64,000 nt of DNA from Aquabacterium sp. (GTDB lineage: Bacteria; Pseudomonadota; Gammaproteobacteria; Burkholderiales; Burkholderiaceae_C): assembly GCF_016234775.1 (NCBI RefSeq), contig NZ_JACRAH010000005.1:1-64000 (forward strand), read 5' to 3'. The notes beneath the pieces are model-generated. The model did not search any database, had not been told where the DNA came from, and worked only from the letters and a program-made list of their open reading frames with translations. The position numbers and the translations under genes are program-made. Below are positions 54,724 to 62,556 of the stretch, piece after piece (position 1 is the first letter of the stretch; every line of letters begins with the position of its first letter).

Positions 54724-54738
54724 GTTCCAAAAAGGAAC
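54724..54738. promoter_or_regulatory. candidate HxlR operator
   Basis: GTTCC (54724-54728) and GGAAC (54734-54738) form an inverted repeat around AAAAA, 47 bases upstream of the oxidoreductase start and between it and the HxlR-family gene. Symmetric short sites of this type suit a dimeric winged-helix repressor. Assigning it to this regulator is inference. Confidence 0.4.
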
Positions 54739-54783
54739 TAATGTGTATCAAGGCAGGACAAGGCAGCCCGGCTCACCTGGGGC

Positions 54784-55359
54784 TCAGACCGTGCGCGTGC
54801 GCTGTCGAGGTTTGGCCGCCTTGGGCGACTCGGCTGCAGCGCTCGTCTTCTTGCGCAGGGGCTTGGCAGGCGTTCGGGTGTTGTCGCTGGCCAAGTCGCC
54901 GATCGTGGCCGTCAGCCCGGGGCCCGGCAGCGGCGTGACCTGGTTGGCCGTCAAGGGCTCGTGACATTCGGAACACACCATCACCGGGCGCATGACATGG
55001 CCGCATGTACGGTGTTGGTACAGCAGAGGTGGGCCCATGCCCTTGTCCATCCAGTCATCACCCCAGTTGGCCAGCGCCATCAGCACCGGATGCAGGGCCT
55101 TGCCCTTGTCCGTGAGCACGTATTCATGCCGCACAGGGGCCTGCTGATAAGGCATGCGCTCAAAGATGCCCTCTTCCACCAGGCGCTTGAGCCGGCTGGC
55201 CAGCAGGTGCCTTGTCATGCCCAGGCTGGACTGGAAATCATCAAAGCGGCGCATGCGCATGAAGGCATTGCGCAGGATGAGCATCGTCCAGCGGTCACCG
55301 ATGACGGACAAGGTGCGCGCCACCGAGCACGGCATATCGCTGACGTCATTCCATTTCAT
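54784..55359 (-). CDS. HxlR-family winged-helix regulator
   Basis: A 191-residue transcription factor. The HxlR domain (about 8-105) has CSVARTLSVIGDRWTMLILR, RRFDDFQSSLGMTRHLLASR and ERMPYQQAPVRHEYVLTDKG. A zinc-ribbon-like CGHVMRPVMVCSECHEPL follows and the tail is Lys/Arg/Ala-rich. The start at 55359 was chosen for the match to family N-termini; the frame is open to 55410. It lies upstream of the orphan molybdopterin oxidoreductase on the same strand and probably controls it. Confidence 0.88.
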   Translation of the reverse strand: MKWNDVSDMPCSVARTLSVIGDRWTMLILRNAFMRMRRFDDFQSSLGMTRHLLASRLKRLVEEGIFERMPYQQAPVRHEYVLTDKGKALHPVLMALANWGDDWMDKGMGPPLLYQHRTCGHVMRPVMVCSECHEPLTANQVTPLPGPGLTATIGDLASDNTRTPAKPLRKKTSAAAESPKAAKPRQRTRTV

Positions 55360-55579
55360 GGCTAGTTGATCAGATTCCAGTTGGGCATGAAACAAGTGTA
55401 CCGGTCGCACTGTCCGCTGCGCCAGTCAAGCGGTGGAGGTAACTCATGCGATTCAGTCGGGCACTTGTGGGGCGCAGGACGGCACAGGCATGGCGCCGTA
55501 GCATGGACAGGCTGGACTGATGGCGTGTATCAGTGTCGGCGCCCTTCGCCAACTCATCCACACCTTGATCGGGCCGCCG

Positions 55580-56026
55580 ATGACCTCAGAGACTCCCTTC
55601 GCCAAGAACAAAGTCATTCTTTGCCACTTCGACAGCTACAGCACGGCCCTGGTGTTTGCGCGCTGGCCAGACAGAAGTTTGCTGTTGCCTGGGCCGCTTC
55701 CTGCCGACGCACACAGCATGGCAGCGTTGGAGCAGGCTGACCCAGCGTATGGCGCCGATCTGGTCAAACAGGCTGCTATCGCCCAATACGGCTTGAATCC
55801 GGATGAACTGGTCTACGTGGACGACTTCAACCAGTGGGTGCAGACCGAGGATGGTCCCGTGCGGGTTCATCTGCTGCGCTTCACTACCTTCGAAGCGCCC
55901 GCATCGGCCCTGGCCGCTCATGAAGCTGTGTTCAAACCCATCAGCGAGCTCCGAGGCAGCGCGCCGGTAGAGTTGGGTCTGGTCCGCGAAGTGTTCAACC
56001 TCATCATGGGCGGTGGCGGGCGTTGA
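55580..56026 (+). CDS. hypothetical protein
   Basis: A 148-residue soluble protein with no family that I recognise. It starts MTSETPFAKNKVILCHFDSY, has a run of small conserved-looking blocks (LLLPGPLPADAHSMAALEQA, YVDDFNQWVQTEDGPVRVHL) and ends ELGLVREVFNLIMGGGGR. The ATG at 55580 was preferred to an upstream one at 55520 because the upstream extension looks non-coding. It stands alone between the HxlR and TetR genes. Confidence 0.55.
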   Translation: MTSETPFAKNKVILCHFDSYSTALVFARWPDRSLLLPGPLPADAHSMAALEQADPAYGADLVKQAAIAQYGLNPDELVYVDDFNQWVQTEDGPVRVHLLRFTTFEAPASALAAHEAVFKPISELRGSAPVELGLVREVFNLIMGGGGR

Positions 56027-56117
56027 GGCCCTGTTGCGCACAGGCAGGTGTTCGCCGAGCTCCTCCCAGCTTTGCCAATCCACCCGAGGCATGAGCTGAG
56101 CTGTGGCCCACGAGGTG

Positions 56118-56684
56118 TTAAGGCCTCAGCACCGCTTTGAACAAGGCCTTTTGCTGCTCGCCGGTGAGCACCGCCCCGTTGGCGCGCACCTGATCGAGCA
56201 AGAGCCCATCCACGATGACCAGCAAGCGAGGCGCGAGGCTGGCCGCCTGCGACACGCCAGCCTTGCTTAGCGCCGCCTCGGTCGCCGCCAGAAAACGCTG
56301 GCGTTGCTGCGTCACGATGTCGGCCAGTTCCGGCTCACGAGAGGCCACCAGGAACAACTCGAAGCGGGCCACCAGACGCGCCCGTTTGGCCGGCGACAAC
56401 CAATCTGCCACGCGCGCCACCAGCAGGTCGATGAAGTCATCGAGCCCCCAGTCGGGCCTGGCCATCAGGGGCGCGTCGGCCTGCAGATCAGCCAGATCCA
56501 GCGCGGCGTGCCGCAACAGGGCCAGGGTCAGCAACTCGTGCCGGGTGCGGCAATAAAAGGAGGTGGAGCCCAGCGGCAAGCCGGCCTCGGCGTCCACTGC
56601 GCGATGCGTGAGGCCCTTGGCGCCTGCACTGCCCAGCAAGGCAATAGCGGCATCGGCAATCAGGGTTTTGCGGTCTTTGTCCAT
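56118..56684 (-). CDS. TetR-family repressor of the PhlG-like locus
   Basis: A 188-residue regulator. The N-terminal helix-turn-helix is AAIALLGSAGAKGLTHRAVD then AEAGLPLGSTSFYCRTRHEL. The C-terminal part is the usual all-helical ligand-binding domain. It is divergent from the PhlG-like gene across 101 bases holding two identical-arm palindromes, so it almost certainly represses that promoter and its own, and is released by a small molecule. Confidence 0.9.
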   Translation of the reverse strand: MDKDRKTLIADAAIALLGSAGAKGLTHRAVDAEAGLPLGSTSFYCRTRHELLTLALLRHAALDLADLQADAPLMARPDWGLDDFIDLLVARVADWLSPAKRARLVARFELFLVASREPELADIVTQQRQRFLAATEAALSKAGVSQAASLAPRLLVIVDGLLLDQVRANGAVLTGEQQKALFKAVLRP

Positions 56685-56728
56685 CTGAGGCCAGTCTACC
56701 CAGGGTTTTCGATCTGGTCGGGCCCCGC

Positions 56729-56767
56729 TCTACAAATGTAGATTTCGCACAACTCTACATTTGTAGA
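56729..56767. promoter_or_regulatory. double TetR operator
   Basis: Two copies of TCTACA-N2-TGTAGA lie at 56729-56742 (centre AA) and 56754-56767 (centre TT), exactly 25 bases centre to centre. Each is a perfect 6+6 palindrome. They fill the gap between the divergent TetR gene (start 56684) and the PhlG-like gene (start 56786); the second ends 6 bases before the AAGGAG ribosome-binding site. Confidence 0.8.
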
Positions 56768-56785
56768 TAAACCAAGGAGCCCACC

Positions 56786-58027
56786 GTGTCTCATCCTCAT
56801 CGCCTGTTCAGATCCCTTCGCCTTCTGGGCGTGAGCGCCCCCAGCTTGCTGGCCATCGGCGGCGCCGCCCTGCTGCAACCCGCCTGCTTGATCGCTGGCA
56901 TGACGGTCACCACCGCCCATGCACAAAGCATCAATGCCTCGGCACAGTTCGTGGTCAAGGGCGTGCGCCCCGAGGCCTTCAGCTGGTTCTGGGACAACGC
57001 CGACCAGGCCATGCTCACCGCGGCCAACAGCGAGAACAAATCCTTCTGCTGGCTGCAGGCCCCTTCCAGCCCGCAGCACCTGGGTTACTCGGCCGGTGCG
57101 AGCTACCGCGCCCTGGCAACCTTCGGGCTGGGCGTGCACACGGTCGATGTCAGCTACCTGGATCCCGACACCATGCGTGGCCGCGTGGCCTCCGACAACT
57201 ACCTGGGCAGCAAGCCCTACAGCTTTCTGGCTCAGAGCGTGTCGGTCGATGGCAGGCCGCCCTTCACGGTGCTGATCCAGTACAACCCCGTGGGCAGCAC
57301 CTTCGGCGACAGCCAGTTCGTGATCCAGGCCACGGCTGCGGCCGATCCCCTGCTGGCGCAGGCCTATGTCAACCACCTGCGCAAAACCTTGACCGGCCTG
57401 CAGCCCACCTTGATGGACGCGCTCAACGAGCGCTACTTCAATGCCGTCCTCAAGAAGCGCGGCTACTACAGCATCGGCCAGGTGGACAAGAAGCTCAACG
57501 TCAAGCTCACCATCGTGCAGGAGATCAAGGGCATCGAGCCACAGATGCTGGCCTGGTGGTGGGACCACATCGGCAACACGGCCCGCTATCGCCTGTGGCA
57601 ACCGGTGGACCATGTCTCGTTCGAGTGGACCATCCCGCCCAACAGCCCCGACCTGATGTACGACATCGGCGCGGTGCAAAAGGCCAAGGAGTACATCGGC
57701 AAGACTGCCTTGACGCTCAACATCACCGGCGCAGACCCGAAGGTCACGCCACCGCCCGTGGCTCTGACCGACCCGGGCTACTTCTATGCCAGCACCAACC
57801 TGACGCTGCTGGCCAGCATCCTGCCCAACAACTCGCTGACGCACCAATGGCGCCCCAATGCCACGGGTGACGGCGTGGTGCTCACCAGCACCTTCGTCAA
57901 CACCGCGCTGGCGCTGGTCATCAACCCCACCTTCTTTGATGACCTGGGCTCGCACGCCTTGCGAGAGTTCCAGATGCTGCCCTACTTCCTGCCGCGTCTG
58001 TACAAGCGGGAATACCTCAACCAGTGA
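56786..58027 (+). CDS. exported tandem DAPG-hydrolase (PhlG)-like protein
   Basis: A 413-residue protein with a signal peptide ending in TTAHAQS (about 47). Two related halves are visible. Half 1 has FVVKGVRPEAFSWFWDNADQ; half 2 has IVQEIKGIEPQMLAWWWDHI then YRLWQPVDHVSFEW. PhlG, which cleaves the carbon-carbon bond of 2,4-diacetylphloroglucinol, uses zinc held by two His and two Glu. Half 2 keeps candidate ligands (WWWDHI, DHVSFEW, and HALRE near the C-terminus), whereas half 1 lacks most of them. The start is GTG with AAGGAG six bases upstream. The gene is controlled by the double TetR operator, and an SDR gene follows. The real substrate is unknown. Confidence 0.75.
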   Translation: MSHPHRLFRSLRLLGVSAPSLLAIGGAALLQPACLIAGMTVTTAHAQSINASAQFVVKGVRPEAFSWFWDNADQAMLTAANSENKSFCWLQAPSSPQHLGYSAGASYRALATFGLGVHTVDVSYLDPDTMRGRVASDNYLGSKPYSFLAQSVSVDGRPPFTVLIQYNPVGSTFGDSQFVIQATAAADPLLAQAYVNHLRKTLTGLQPTLMDALNERYFNAVLKKRGYYSIGQVDKKLNVKLTIVQEIKGIEPQMLAWWWDHIGNTARYRLWQPVDHVSFEWTIPPNSPDLMYDIGAVQKAKEYIGKTALTLNITGADPKVTPPPVALTDPGYFYASTNLTLLASILPNNSLTHQWRPNATGDGVVLTSTFVNTALALVINPTFFDDLGSHALREFQMLPYFLPRLYKREYLNQ

Positions 58028-58153
58028 GGCCCTGGGGGCAGCAACGGCGCTGTCACCAAGTCCCTCTTTCTGTCGCGATTCTCCATTGCCTGCGCGAACA
58101 TGCCGTTACAAACTGCAGGGTACGTTTGTCAAACAGCTCAAGGAGACACCTGG

Positions 58154-59050
58154 ATGAAAAGAGCATTGGTCACAGGCGGCAGCGCCGGCATCGGCAAGGA
58201 AACAGTCCGGCATCTGGCCGCACAGGGCTATGAAGTCATCATCGCGGCGAGGGACAAGGCCAAGGGCGATGCCCTGGTGCAGCAGATCAAGCGCGAGACC
58301 ACTGGCGCCCAGGTCGAGTTCATGCAGGTGGACCTGGCCAGCTTCCCCGATGTCATCCGCTTTGCACAGCGCATCAAGGAGCGTGGCCACCCCATCGATG
58401 CCCTGATCCTCAACGCCGGCCTGTTCACGCCCAAGCTGCATACCAATGCGGCCGGTTATGAGTTCATGTTCGCGGCCACCCATCTGGGTCACTTCCTGTT
58501 GACCCACCATCTGCTCCCACAGGTCAAGGCCAGCCGCAACGGCCGCATCGTGGTCACCAGTTCAGTGGCGCACTTCTTCGGTGGTGATTTCAATTTCGAC
58601 ACGCTGCGTGAGCCCTCCAGCAGCACGGCCTTGATGTTCATGCCCTTCCTGTCATACGGGCGCTCGAAGCTGGCCAACCTGCTGTTCGTGAGGGAACTGG
58701 CGCACCGGCTGCGCAACAGCAATGTGCTGGTCAACGCCTTCCACCCCGGACCGGTCAAATCGGAGATCTGGCGCAGCACGCCCGGCTTGTTCAATGCCTT
58801 GATCGGCCCCACACTCATCTCGGAGGCCAAGGGCGCGGAAACCCAGATCTACCTGGCCACCGCCCCCGGCCTGCATCAAAGCGGGCAATACTGGTTCAAG
58901 AAGGCCGTCCAGCGTGGCAGCCCAGCCAGCCGCGATGAAGGCCTGGCACTGGAGCTGTGGCACTACAGCGAACGTGCACTGGGCATCGAGCGCTTTGGCG
59001 AACAAGACAGTGAGACCCGGGTGTTTGACCTTGCGCAGCAGTGCGCCTGA
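58154..59050 (+). CDS. short-chain dehydrogenase/reductase
   Basis: An NAD(P)-dependent Rossmann enzyme of 298 residues, of the retinol-dehydrogenase/WWOX-like branch. It has the cofactor loop TGGSAGIGKET, AARDK for NADP preference, NAGLFTP, VVTSSVAHFF and the catalytic YGRSK. AGGAGA lies seven bases before the ATG at 58154; upstream in-frame codons are less likely. It follows the PhlG-like gene by 126 bases and may share its inducible transcript, acting on the same aromatic or ketone compound. Confidence 0.88.
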   Translation: MKRALVTGGSAGIGKETVRHLAAQGYEVIIAARDKAKGDALVQQIKRETTGAQVEFMQVDLASFPDVIRFAQRIKERGHPIDALILNAGLFTPKLHTNAAGYEFMFAATHLGHFLLTHHLLPQVKASRNGRIVVTSSVAHFFGGDFNFDTLREPSSSTALMFMPFLSYGRSKLANLLFVRELAHRLRNSNVLVNAFHPGPVKSEIWRSTPGLFNALIGPTLISEAKGAETQIYLATAPGLHQSGQYWFKKAVQRGSPASRDEGLALELWHYSERALGIERFGEQDSETRVFDLAQQCA

Positions 59051-59074
59051 AGCGCGCGAGGTGCACGCCGGCGC

Positions 59075-60124
59075 TCAGGCCGTCACAGGCTGAGGCGCTG
59101 GCGTCAACGACAACTTCCGATAGGCTCTGGGCGCCACACCCGTCCAGAGCTTGAAGGCACGCGTGAAGCTGTTGCGATCGGTGAAGCCCAGCTCTTCGCT
59201 CAAGGCATCGATATCGACCTGGCCACCTTTGAGGCGTTGCACGGCCAGCTCGTAACGGCAGCGCGTCTGGATATCGCCATACACCTGCCCCTCCTCCTTG
59301 AGGCGGCGCTGCAAGGTACGCGGGTGCAGCTTCATCAGCTCGGCCACATTCTGGATGCCCTGCCCCATGAGCCTGGGGTCGCGCCGGAAGTGGTATTCGA
59401 TCTGCGCCGTCAGACGCTTGCCAGGCGCGCTGGGCAGCTTCTGCTCGATCACCTGCTGCAACTGCTTGTGCAGATCAGGCACCCCACCGGGCAGACGCAC
59501 GTCCAGCAGCGACGAACGGATCCACACGGCATTGCGCGCCTGATGAACCAGGATGGGTGCGCCAAACTGCATCTCGCACAAGGCACGCACGGGCCCGGGG
59601 TCATGCTCCAGGTCAATGCGTGTGGCCAGGGACTGATCGCCCATGAGCATGCGCGCGAACTTGCCCAGGCAGGCCAGGATCAACTCCACAAAGTACCCTG
59701 CGGCCTTGGGCGGGTCATCCGGCCGCCGGCCCAGTTCGATGACCACAGCCGTACCTTGTGGGCCTTCCTCCATATGCAGGCGGATGTCGGTCAACAATTG
59801 CGACACCCATTGCAAGGCCTTCATCGCATCACGCAAGGTGGGACTGGTGGCCAGATAGGTTTCGATCGCGGGCACCGTGTCAAACGCGAAAGACTGGCCC
59901 ACCAGCAAAGGGAAGTGATGCGAGGGCGCGGTACGGCACACGCACTGCAGCATCACATTGACAATGCCCTTGCGGCTGATGTGATGGGTACCGTGCTGAT
60001 CCAGATGCAGGCCAGCCTCCATCAAGAGCGGGTTGATGTTGAGCTGGCACCAGGACGCGGCGCGCACCCAGGCATTCAGCCCAGGGAAAGGAACGATGTC
60101 GTCAACGGGTGGGTTGTTGGCCAT
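59075..60124 (-). CDS. AraC-family regulator (OruR/Arabinose_bd type)
   Basis: A 349-residue activator. The N-terminal sensor (about 20-220) is of the Arabinose_bd type common in regulators of lipid and aromatic catabolism. The C-terminal AraC domain has two helix-turn-helices (NVAELMKLHPRTLQRRLKEE and LSEELGFTDRNSFTRAFKLW then TGVAPRAYRK). It is convergent with the SDR gene, 24 bases apart, and may be a second control for the neighbouring locus. Confidence 0.9.
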   Translation of the reverse strand: MANNPPVDDIVPFPGLNAWVRAASWCQLNINPLLMEAGLHLDQHGTHHISRKGIVNVMLQCVCRTAPSHHFPLLVGQSFAFDTVPAIETYLATSPTLRDAMKALQWVSQLLTDIRLHMEEGPQGTAVVIELGRRPDDPPKAAGYFVELILACLGKFARMLMGDQSLATRIDLEHDPGPVRALCEMQFGAPILVHQARNAVWIRSSLLDVRLPGGVPDLHKQLQQVIEQKLPSAPGKRLTAQIEYHFRRDPRLMGQGIQNVAELMKLHPRTLQRRLKEEGQVYGDIQTRCRYELAVQRLKGGQVDIDALSEELGFTDRNSFTRAFKLWTGVAPRAYRKLSLTPAPQPVTA

Positions 60125-60182
60125 GCTTCCTGTCGATGGATTGCTTGAGGCGAATCAATTCCGACAGATTGGAAGCGATACA

Positions 60183-60209
60183 TCGCGACACGACAAGGAG
60201 ATGTCGCGA
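60183..60209. promoter_or_regulatory. inverted repeat upstream of the AraC gene
   Basis: TCGCGACA (60183-60190) and TGTCGCGA (60202-60209) are perfect 8-base arms with an 11-base spacer, 59 bases upstream of the AraC-type start codon. It may be an autoregulatory or dimer-binding site. Confidence 0.4.
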
Positions 60210-60267
60210 CTGGAGGATGCATTTGGCGACATCGGTGCGCCACTGACGCCTTTGGTGGCGCAAGAAG

Positions 60268-60299
60268 TAAAAAGCACCTGGCTTTGGTGGCCAAGTGCT
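60268..60299 (-). terminator. intrinsic terminator of the tRNA transcript
   Basis: On the minus strand AGCACTTGGC (60299-60290) pairs with GCCAGGTGCT (60282-60273), with one G-U pair and a 7-base loop, and is followed by TTTTTA. It lies 10 bases past the CCA end of the tRNA fragment, exactly where a tRNA terminator belongs. Confidence 0.75.
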
Positions 60300-60308
60300 G
60301 AATGGGGT

Positions 60309-60353
60309 TGGTAGGCCGTGTTGGACTTGAACCAACGACCAAAGGATTATGAG
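60309..60353 (-). tRNA. 3' fragment of a CAU-anticodon tRNA (Met or Ile2), attachment-site remnant
   Basis: Read on the minus strand, the anticodon loop CTCATAA (60353-60347) is followed by the 3' anticodon strand TCCTT, a 5-base variable loop, a perfect T arm (GTTGG, TTCAAGT, CCAAC; 60336-60320), the 3' acceptor strand ACGGCCT (60319-60313), A and CCA (60311-60309). Upstream of the loop the sequence no longer fits: the expected AAGGA and the 5' acceptor AGGCCGT are absent. So only the 3' 45 bases remain. This is the standard scar (attL) left when an element integrates into the 3' end of a tRNA gene and restores the intact gene at its far end. Confidence 0.8.
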
Positions 60354-60389
60354 GCGGCTCCAAGCCCACTTGCGAACCCGATTAACAAG

Positions 60390-60478
60390 GGCTACGCGAC
60401 ACACGCAGAGGAGAACTTGGAGTCCCTAGCCTCACCAAAACGCGCTTGGGAACGTAGCCTAGCTACGTAACAGCTACG
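60390..60478. repeat. clustered GCTACG repeats near the element end
   Basis: GCTACG occurs at 60391-60396, 60462-60467 and 60473-60478, and inverted at 60453-60458. ACGTAGC (60452-60458) and GCTACGT (60462-60468) form a perfect 7+7 inverted repeat with a 3-base spacer. Repeats placed 40-125 bases inside an attachment site suit arm-type integrase or excisionase binding. This 155-base gap holds no gene. Confidence 0.5.
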
Positions 60479-60507
60479 CCGCTTCAATTTACACCTGACG
60501 CGATGAC

Positions 60508-60948
60508 TCAAAGTGAATAGCTGGCACCATCTACGTCGAATCCGACCGATGACACCAGTGTAAGAGCGCCTGAAAACGCGTTCGGACCACCAAAGAACGG
60601 TCCATCAGGCTCACTGTGCAGAAAGAATGCCCCCTGAAGCACGCCACAGTGGATACAGACATTGCCCCAACTTGTCTCTCCAGCCATTCTTGAGAACGTT
60701 GGTTTGAAGTTTGTTGCCGTCTGCGCAACCACCGCAGTCACCTCCGCTGGAATGGCGTCCGGACTCAAGTCATAAACAAAGGTCGTTGCCTCCAACTTGA
60801 ATGGCTCCTCTCCGTCTACGAATTCCTCGACATCGGTTGCGACCAGAGCATGCACCGGCGTTACTGCATGGCATTTCCAGCATTCAGTTTCGGCGGAAGC
60901 TAACTTAATCGGCCCATGCAAACGAACAAACTCAGTTTCTTCATTCAT
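60508..60948 (-). CDS. small protein with two CxxC pairs, unknown function
   Basis: A 146-residue protein with CWKC at residues 23-26 and CIHC at 98-101, probably one zinc site. The centre is acidic (DVEEFVDGEEPFKLEATTFV). The start ATG at 60948 was preferred to a TTG six bases earlier. It lies 52 bases downstream of the DUF262 gene on the same strand and may be co-transcribed. I recognise no family; zinc-ribbon proteins of this size next to nuclease genes can be accessory or regulatory parts. Confidence 0.65.
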   Translation of the reverse strand: MNEETEFVRLHGPIKLASAETECWKCHAVTPVHALVATDVEEFVDGEEPFKLEATTFVYDLSPDAIPAEVTAVVAQTATNFKPTFSRMAGETSWGNVCIHCGVLQGAFFLHSEPDGPFFGGPNAFSGALTLVSSVGFDVDGASYSL

Positions 60949-60981
60949 AAACAAATCTCACCCGTCAATTTTTCTCACCCC

Positions 60982-61000
60982 AGATATTGCAAAAATATCT
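60982..61000. repeat. hairpin and TCTCACCC repeats after the DUF262 gene
   Basis: AGATATT (60982-60988) and AATATCT (60994-61000) form a perfect 7-base stem with a 5-base loop at the stop codon. TCTCACCC occurs three times in the neighbouring 50 bases (from about 60955, 60973 and 60998). There is no T-tract, so termination is uncertain. Confidence 0.3.
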
Positions 61001-62556
61001 CACCCCTTTATTCCAGTATTGCAGTATGGATGTACCATTTGCGCATTGGAAACACTTCCGTTACCCCCACTACTCTTCTTCTTGATGTGATCATAAGAAA
61101 CAGACTTAGCAGGATGCAGGTAGCCCTGACATATATTGCACTTCAATGCAGAACCCAATGCATTTTGAACAAAAACAAGCGACTTAGTATCATCAGAAAA
61201 ATTAATTGACGCCTGCGCCGAATTCACACTCAACACTCGCCCTCTCAAGCCCAGAATACCAATTGCTTCCTCAATTGTTGGCATAGCCCCTTTTGAACCA
61301 GACTCGACCAGCAAACCGAACAAATCCTTCATCTTTGGAACCCGCTGAGCCTTACTTAAGTTTTGCAGAACAAAACCAATTAGAGATTTATTCTCAACCA
61401 AAAACTCCTCAAACAGCTTGCGCGATTTTGTGAATTTCTTAAAAAATCCATCATCATTATTTCTTAGTGCCTGAACAATAAGCGCAATCATTCCCAAAAA
61501 CAAGAATCTATTGTACTTACCTCGTTCATTATAAAAATATATGACAGGGTGCAACCCAAGACTCCCAGGCGAGTTGCCAGTCACTCTATTCAGGACCTCT
61601 AAAGAGCGCACAAGTACGTCAATGGTGCTTTTGCCATCCAAGTCGTCAGAGTATCTCTCAATCGACATTGGAACCTGCTCACGACTTGCGGAGATTGTCA
61701 GAAAATCAATAAGCAAAGAAAGTGCGTCTACTGGCGAAACAGCTCCGCCAAACGGCACATCAAGAGTCTTTAATGGTAGCGTTGCCTCTGGCTCAAACAA
61801 AAGTTCATAGAATTTCCCAGCCAAACTCTCAACCTTGTTTCTATTTCTTTCTGAAAAAGCAGACCAGTATTTATGTCCTGTACCTGATCTAAGGATAGCT
61901 CTCGCAGCAATAGCAATCGGTTTACGCCTATTCTTGATCAACATTTCCTCAGTATCATCCAGGGGCGTCCCCTGAGAGTTGATCTTAAAAAATGACGTTT
62001 CCGCCACGTCGGCATTGCCTTGAATCCACTGAAGGTTTAATGCGCGAGTAACCAGCCTGTTTGCCCTTCGCTTTATTTGCGGATCATCGATATTTTTTAC
62101 ATCAACGATACCGCGCAAGTTCGCATAACGCCCGACCTTTTGCTCAATCAGTGTTCGAGCTCTTTTCGCAACACGCTTTTGGTCATCGGAAATTTCACCT
62201 CTATAAAATGCCGCTGACGCTGGCCCGTCACCATAGTCATCAAGAACCCAAGACCGCAGCGCACTTAACCGATGGCCACCATCAATAACAAATATGTACG
62301 TTGGTGACTTCCACAATATTAAAGAAGGGATAACTTCGTTATCCAAAAAACTTGCAATAAACGTTGCAACTTGCTCCGGGGACCATTGATTTGTTTCACG
62401 CTGAAAATCTGGCTTTCTCAATAGTTTTAATATGGGAGAATCGGACAACAGGTTAGCAATAGGAAAGTCACCGAAAAGATCTAGTACGAACTCCTCCTCC
62501 TCAACTGAGAAGTCTTCTCTAGGAATCATTGCATCTAGTGTTACTCTTTGAGCCAT
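61000..62556 (-). CDS. DUF262 and HNH-endonuclease domain protein, defence candidate
   Basis: A 518-residue protein with two recognisable ends. The N-terminal DUF262 (ParB/Srx-like NTPase or DNase) includes KPDFQRETNQWSPEQVATFI and the signature IDGGHRLSAL (DGGHR, 92-96). The C-terminus is an HNH nuclease with C473-x2-C476, D489-H490, a GG turn, N504 and H509-x2-C512. The region between (about 150-460) is helical. DUF262 plus HNH proteins (GmrSD and relatives) cut modified phage DNA. The frame is open up to 62748, but that part is GC-rich and unlike the gene. The ATG at 62556 has GAGAG just upstream. The gene is clearly AT-rich compared with its surroundings, a sign of transfer. Confidence 0.85.
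   Translation of the reverse strand: MAQRVTLDAMIPREDFSVEEEEFVLDLFGDFPIANLLSDSPILKLLRKPDFQRETNQWSPEQVATFIASFLDNEVIPSLILWKSPTYIFVIDGGHRLSALRSWVLDDYGDGPASAAFYRGEISDDQKRVAKRARTLIEQKVGRYANLRGIVDVKNIDDPQIKRRANRLVTRALNLQWIQGNADVAETSFFKINSQGTPLDDTEEMLIKNRRKPIAIAARAILRSGTGHKYWSAFSERNRNKVESLAGKFYELLFEPEATLPLKTLDVPFGGAVSPVDALSLLIDFLTISASREQVPMSIERYSDDLDGKSTIDVLVRSLEVLNRVTGNSPGSLGLHPVIYFYNERGKYNRFLFLGMIALIVQALRNNDDGFFKKFTKSRKLFEEFLVENKSLIGFVLQNLSKAQRVPKMKDLFGLLVESGSKGAMPTIEEAIGILGLRGRVLSVNSAQASINFSDDTKSLVFVQNALGSALKCNICQGYLHPAKSVSYDHIKKKSSGGNGSVSNAQMVHPYCNTGIKG

Noticed and set aside
56696-57955. 419-codon minus-strand open frame
   Set aside because: Antisense to the PhlG-like gene and crosses the twin TetR operators.
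60309-60395. Complete tRNA gene
   Set aside because: The D arm, the 5' anticodon strand and the 5' acceptor strand do not fit, so only a 3' fragment is supported.
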